Assembly (NCBI RefSeq): GCF_040958095.1
Contig: NC_091160.1
Span: 36,599,665-36,663,664, forward strand
DNA: 64,000 bases
DNA from: Procambarus clarkii
Taxonomy: Eukaryota > Arthropoda > Malacostraca > Decapoda > Cambaridae
Reading direction: 5' to 3'
The notes under the pieces are model-generated. The model did not search any database. It saw nothing but the letters and a program-made list of their open reading frames with translations, and was not told the origin of the DNA. A program made the position numbers and the translations under genes. Shown here piece by piece: positions 60,455 to 64,000 of this stretch (the stretch's first letter is position 1; each line of letters begins with the position of its first letter).

Positions 60455-60657
60455 AACTCAACAAGCTGAATGCAATCTGTGACTACAATACAAACATGAA
60501 AGGTGTTGATCACTTTGACCAAATGATCAAATATTATCACTTCATAAGGAAAACTCACAAATGGACGAAGAAAATGACCTTCTATTTTGTGCAAATGGCT
60601 ATCTACAATGCTTATGTGATGTACAACTACTACACAAAAAATACTAAACTATAATAC
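60455..60657 (+). pseudogene. piggyBac transposase C-terminal fragment
   Basis: The frame beginning near 60455 reads LNKLNAICDYNTNMKGVDHF then DQMIKYYHFIRKTHKW, MTFYFVQMAIYNAYVMYN and stops. This matches the piggyBac DDE-transposase block YN-x-x-M-x-GVD-x-x-DQM-x-x-YY-x-x-x-RKT-x-KW...NAY. It is about 66 residues of a protein normally near 600, so it is a remnant that helps identify the element. Confidence 0.85.
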
Positions 60658-61082
60658 TAAATATACTAAAATACTAAATACTAAACATTTGTGGGCAGGA
60701 ATTGGGAGAGTAGCTGGAAGGCGTCTGGGCGCTTACTCGCGGTTAACGAGTGGCCCGTCTTCAACTCGTCGGCGGTTGGAGCGTGACCAGGTTTTTTATT
60801 TTATATGCTAATATTCCTCTAGAGAATTCTATTGCGAACCCATTGATACCAAAATGAAAGACTTAGGACGAAAATTGAGGTGACCAGAGTGAAAAGAGTG
60901 AACACATTTTATCGCTTTTGCGTGCTCCTGGGTAACTCGTTCGCACTTTCTCTGTTTGCTGCGGGTAATTAGCCGGGCTTTTGGAGTTTATATGCATTTA
61001 GTGCTGTAGAGAATTCTATTGCGAACACAATGATACCAAATTTAATCTCTTAGGACGAGAATTAAGGTGACAAAGTTGAAGA

Positions 61083-61128
61083 GAGTGCAGAGTTTCTTTC
61101 ACCCTATGCCCCTGTTACCTAGCAGTAT
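61083..61128 (+). repeat. SINE core fragment inside the piggyBac element
   Basis: TTTCTTTCACCCTATGCCCC and TGTTACCTAGCAGTA match the body of the tRNA-Thr-like SINE. Neither the tRNA head nor the tail is present. Confidence 0.65.
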
Positions 61129-62023
61129 ACACTTTTCAGAATTAACGAGCGCTCCCGTGAAACGCTGGGACCCAAATCGCACAGTTGAGGGGTGGCGGGC
61201 GGGGCATGCCAAAGTGTTAAATATGGTAGCCAATGGCTCACAAGACTCCTCTTTGCGTTCCTTAAGCACCCTGGAAACACTTCGTCTGGCCCTGGGGATT
61301 TGTTTGGCTTGAGTTTCATTATTTGTTTAATAAGATCCTCCCTGGTAACTGCTAAACTAGTCAACCTGTCCTCTTCCCCACCCACATAGACTTGTTCGGC
61401 TGAAGGCATAATGTTAAGTTCCTCTTTAGTAAATATTGTAGAGATAAAATATTTATTAAAAATACTACTCATCTCTGCATCATTATCGATTATCTGACCT
61501 GTCTCAGTTTTTAATGGACCTATACTTTCCCTAATCTTTGTTCGAAATAACTTAAAAACCCATTAGGATTTGTCTTTTCTTGCCCTGCTATGCGAACTTC
61601 ATAGTTTCTATTTTGCCCTCCTTATCTCTTTTTTTAATATTTCTAGCCAGTGGGACGAATTCTTGTTCTAAACTTACTTCCCCATTCTTAATCATTTTGT
61701 ATCAAGCTCTCTTTCTACCTGTAAGGTTCTTCAGATCCTGTGTTATCCATTTCAGGTCATTATTATTCAATCTATTCAATTTGTATGGTATACTACGTTC
61801 CTGTGCTTTGCTTAGGATATTTTTAAATAAGTTATGACCTGTGATGCATGTCAGTAAAATACCACAATAAATAAAGAGCTCATATGGCAGAGACTATAAA
61901 ATGCTATAATACTGTACATCCATTTTATTTATCTCTTTCTTTATCTTTCCTCAAATCGATAAATGCAAAAGTAAATTTAACAAATTACCTGTAACTCTCA
62001 TTCTTTATAAATACAGTACATAT

Positions 62024-62060
62024 AGTATAGTATAGTATAGTATAGTATAGTATAGTATAC
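62024..62060. repeat. (TATAG)n microsatellite
   Basis: About seven consecutive pentanucleotide units. Confidence 0.95.
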
Positions 62061-62179
62061 TTCAAGCAATTGATAGTGGTACACATTAATATTCTATATC
62101 TTGACTTTATGAGAGCACTTGCTACTATGCCTCAAGACTAAAAAAAATTAGTGACACATAGTACTGAGGAGTTAATCTA

Positions 62180-63050
62180 AGTGCACTCCAGGGCTCTGTC
62201 CTGAGACCTCTGTTATCATGTATATAAATAAATTAAGAAAGGATTGAACAGTAACATTTGTAAATGATACAAAAATGGGGGTTGTGATCAATTTAGATAA
62301 AGATAAAACTGCTAAAAGATGATCTAGATGGCCTTTAAAAAAGGAAAGATTGGTAGATGCAGTATAATGCTGAAAAATAAATTCATATAATAATAATAGT
62401 TACTAGATATCAGCTGAACAATGTTGAAATTGTGAAATCAGAATGCAAGAAAGATCTAGGAGTCATGATTAGTAGAAATTTAAGCCAATTAATAATAGTA
62501 CAAATGTACAGAATAAAGCAAATAGGATATGTACTGGAATTTATTTCTAATGCATAGCTATAAGACATCTTAATATTATTCTTCAGCTTTATCTTGCCCA
62601 TGTTTGGCCCCATTTAGATAAATGCAGTTCAGTTTTATCTCCATACTACAGAATGGACAAGCTCACTTTCAGGGCACACGTGAACAGAGAAGGAAGACAA
62701 AGTCAATCATAAGAAATGGATAAAACCTTCATGAAGACATTAAAAAGTTCAATTTACCTTCTCTAAACAGATGAATAGTAAGGGGGTGACATGATTGAAA
62801 TACAATATATGATGAATAAATAGATGCTATTAACAAAGGGGGTATAAATAAAGTCCATAGTAACACAAAATAGAACTTGAAACAATGGATATAAATGGGA
62901 GAAATTTAGATTCAGAAAAGACCTGGGTAAATACGGGTTTGGAAACAGGGTTGTTGATTTCTGAAACAAATCACCAGATAACATAATACAGATGGGATTG
63001 CTAGATTGTTTTTTGCAGTAAACGTTATTCCTATATTCTTCTTATATATG
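62180..63050 (+). pseudogene. Decayed LINE 3' part (plus)
   Basis: CAGGGCTCTGTCCTGAGACC is a decayed PQGSVLGP block. Then come KSECKKDLGVMISRNLS and the final RKDLGKYGF-like and SETNHQIT-like segments near 62920-62980. Heavily broken. Confidence 0.65.
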
Positions 63051-63104
63051 GTTAATACAATTAGAAAATTAAATTTGTTGAAATAACTGTATACAATTTG
63101 AATG

Positions 63105-63330
63105 CATCCAATACCAGGACCAGCTCCTCACATTCCAGTCGCACTTTGAACCTAATTCCAACCCCTGACCTTCCTACCATACTTGGACCCTAGTTCCAGC
63201 CCCTCACATTCTAGCTACACCTTGTCGTCCCAGCCCCCCTCAACTTCTAGCCACACCTGGACTATAGTTCTAACATCTCGCTTCAGCTATAACGGGACCC
63301 GAGTTCCAGCTACATCTCGACCCTCGTTCC
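63105..63330. repeat. Degenerate tandem repeat of roughly 45-55 bp
   Basis: Units recur as CTAGTTCCAGCCCCTCACAT, ATTCTAGCTACACCTTG and CTTCTAGCCACACCTGGAC with strong divergence. Four to five units are visible. Confidence 0.6.
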
Positions 63331-63663
63331 ATTACCCTCTTGGTAGTATCACTTGGTAGTACTACCCTCTTGGTAGTATTACCTGCCTAAATACTATGTG
63401 TGTTAGTGGCTTTGCAAGAATATAAAAATACCAATCTTATGTAATATCACAAACCCATTGTACCTTCTTGTAAATACAAATTATTATTATTATTATTAAT
63501 TTTGGCCTTAATGTTGTTTTAGTTTTTAAAAGTTGCAACTTTCCTGCTGTCTCTTCCATCAATAGTGTAATTTGCACACACTTAATTTTAATAATTCATT
63601 GTGTTGGGGGACAGGCAGCCAGTGTATTTATACATGTTAGGCTTATATCAGGGGTTTCTCCCC

Positions 63664-63785
63664 CCCCCCAGGCACTAATTACTGACCCTTGCCAAGAAGC
63701 AACCACACAACAAGCTGACAAACTCCTGGATATCTACTTATTGTTAGGTGGACAGGGGCATTAGGTGATAGGTATACTTATCTTG
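63664..63785 (-). mobile_element. Diverged SINE (minus)
   Basis: Reverse complement shows ACCTAATGCCCCTGTCCACC, AACAATAAGTAGATATCC and AGGAGTTTGTCAGCTTGTTG, the same order as the SINE core elsewhere in the window. Confidence 0.55.
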
Positions 63786-64000
63786 TATAAAATAAAAACT
63801 TAAAAAAATACAGAAGTACTGTTAAATAATTATTTGGGAACTTATCTACCACAAATCATCACTAATGCCTCCATTTCATTCACCTGCGCAGTATGGGTCA
63901 CGAACCGTTTTAAAGCGTTTTACTAATGCCTCCAATTGGCCTTGCATGGGCATTATACTGTACATAGAACCATACTGGTTAGAGACAATGTACACAAATA

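Larger units (their letters stand above)
60317..61216 (+). mobile_element. piggyBac-type transposon remnant, TTAA target duplication
   Basis: The 900-bp element interrupts the LINE frame exactly. It is flanked on both sides by TTAA (60313-60316 and 61217-61220), and the ends read CACTTTAG... and ...CCAAAGTG, an inverted CACTTT terminus. A transposase fragment is inside. Direct repeats sharing GAATTCTATTGCGAAC and a GATACCAAA segment occur at 60821 and 61009. It is internally deleted, since autonomous piggyBac elements are over 2 kb. Confidence 0.8.
58880..61850 (-). pseudogene. Non-LTR retrotransposon (minus), split by an insertion
   Basis: In minus direction: KLNRLNNNDLKWITQDLKNL (about 61750), KPNKSPGPDEV (about 61290), then the insertion. 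After it come SWKVANVVPILKKRDRSLES, FSKAFDTVPHERL (motif A), LSWIREWL and SRVPQGSVLGPLLF (59784-60293). The C-terminal part RKDLGYMYWFGNIVVNLWN and GSLDRF follows at about 58970-59190, with the 3' tail at 58880-58960. The FADD box lies in a degraded stretch below 59784. The element is truncated and shifted but well preserved in the RT core. Same family as 29455-31085. Confidence 0.85.
57573..64000 (-). other. AGFG1 intron running off the right edge
   Basis: It holds a LINE split by a piggyBac-type element, a second LINE remnant, a TATAG microsatellite, a degenerate tandem repeat and an old SINE. 57600-58870 has no recognised feature other than poly-A at about 58003. Confidence 0.7.

Noticed and set aside
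57573..64000. Search for the AGFG1 zinc-finger exon
   Set aside because: No segment coding for C-x2-C ... C-x2-C preceding RGLNPP was found; it is assumed to lie outside the window.

Overview
This is a eukaryotic window, most likely from a decapod crustacean and probably a freshwater crayfish. The evidence is the AT-rich background, the large introns, tRNA-derived SINEs, non-LTR retrotransposons, a DIRS1-like tyrosine-recombinase retrotransposon and very abundant simple repeats. The organism call is inference from repeat style; the protein evidence shows only a metazoan.

One cellular gene is clearly present. It lies on the minus strand and spans most of the window: the orthologue of AGFG1 (Arf-GAP domain and FG-repeat protein, also called HRB/RIP, drongo in flies). 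I rebuilt nine coding exons at 57479-57572, 47325-47437, 36520-36673, 31465-31699, 24397-25914, 23113-23343, 21196-21303, 16235-16386 and 15280-15330. Every junction has AG/GT borders and matching phase. The sum (2656 nt, entering with one base of a split codon) gives 884 residues plus a stop. The 5' exon(s) with the zinc-finger cysteines of the ArfGAP domain are not in the window and should lie beyond 64000. The visible part holds the end of the ArfGAP domain, a linker, one unusually large exon of about 506 codons, an FG-rich segment, several NPF motifs and the conserved NPFL C-terminus. An 18-nt candidate microexon (20601-20618) and an intronic candidate promoter and first exon (about 42194-42330) are possible sources of isoforms.

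The rest is mobile and repetitive DNA. Left flank (1-15 kb): a perfect 83-bp inverted repeat, LINE RNase H and RT fragments in a rearranged cluster, tRNA-like SINEs (one pair head to head), foldback repeats, and a 30-bp minisatellite open in several frames. Introns at 16-36 kb: several decayed LINEs, a SINE, a 37-bp tandem repeat and solo ITR-like copies of the DIRS family. 37.9-45.9 kb: a G-rich 16-bp repeat, a 1.55-kb array of a 19-bp unit, and about 3.4 kb of extremely strand-asymmetric G/A/T sequence with almost no C on the plus strand. 46-57 kb: a miniature DIRS-like element followed by a nested pair of DIRS1-like elements (the younger at about 48082-52889 inside an older, decayed copy reaching about 56945). 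58.9-61.9 kb: a minus-strand LINE split by a 900-bp piggyBac-type element with TTAA target duplication. 62-64 kb: LINE remnants and degenerate tandem repeats.

Most long open frames are artefacts of repeats without stop codons (13.5-14.6, 40.3-41.9 and 42.3-45.9 kb). No CRISPR, operon or bacterial system is present.
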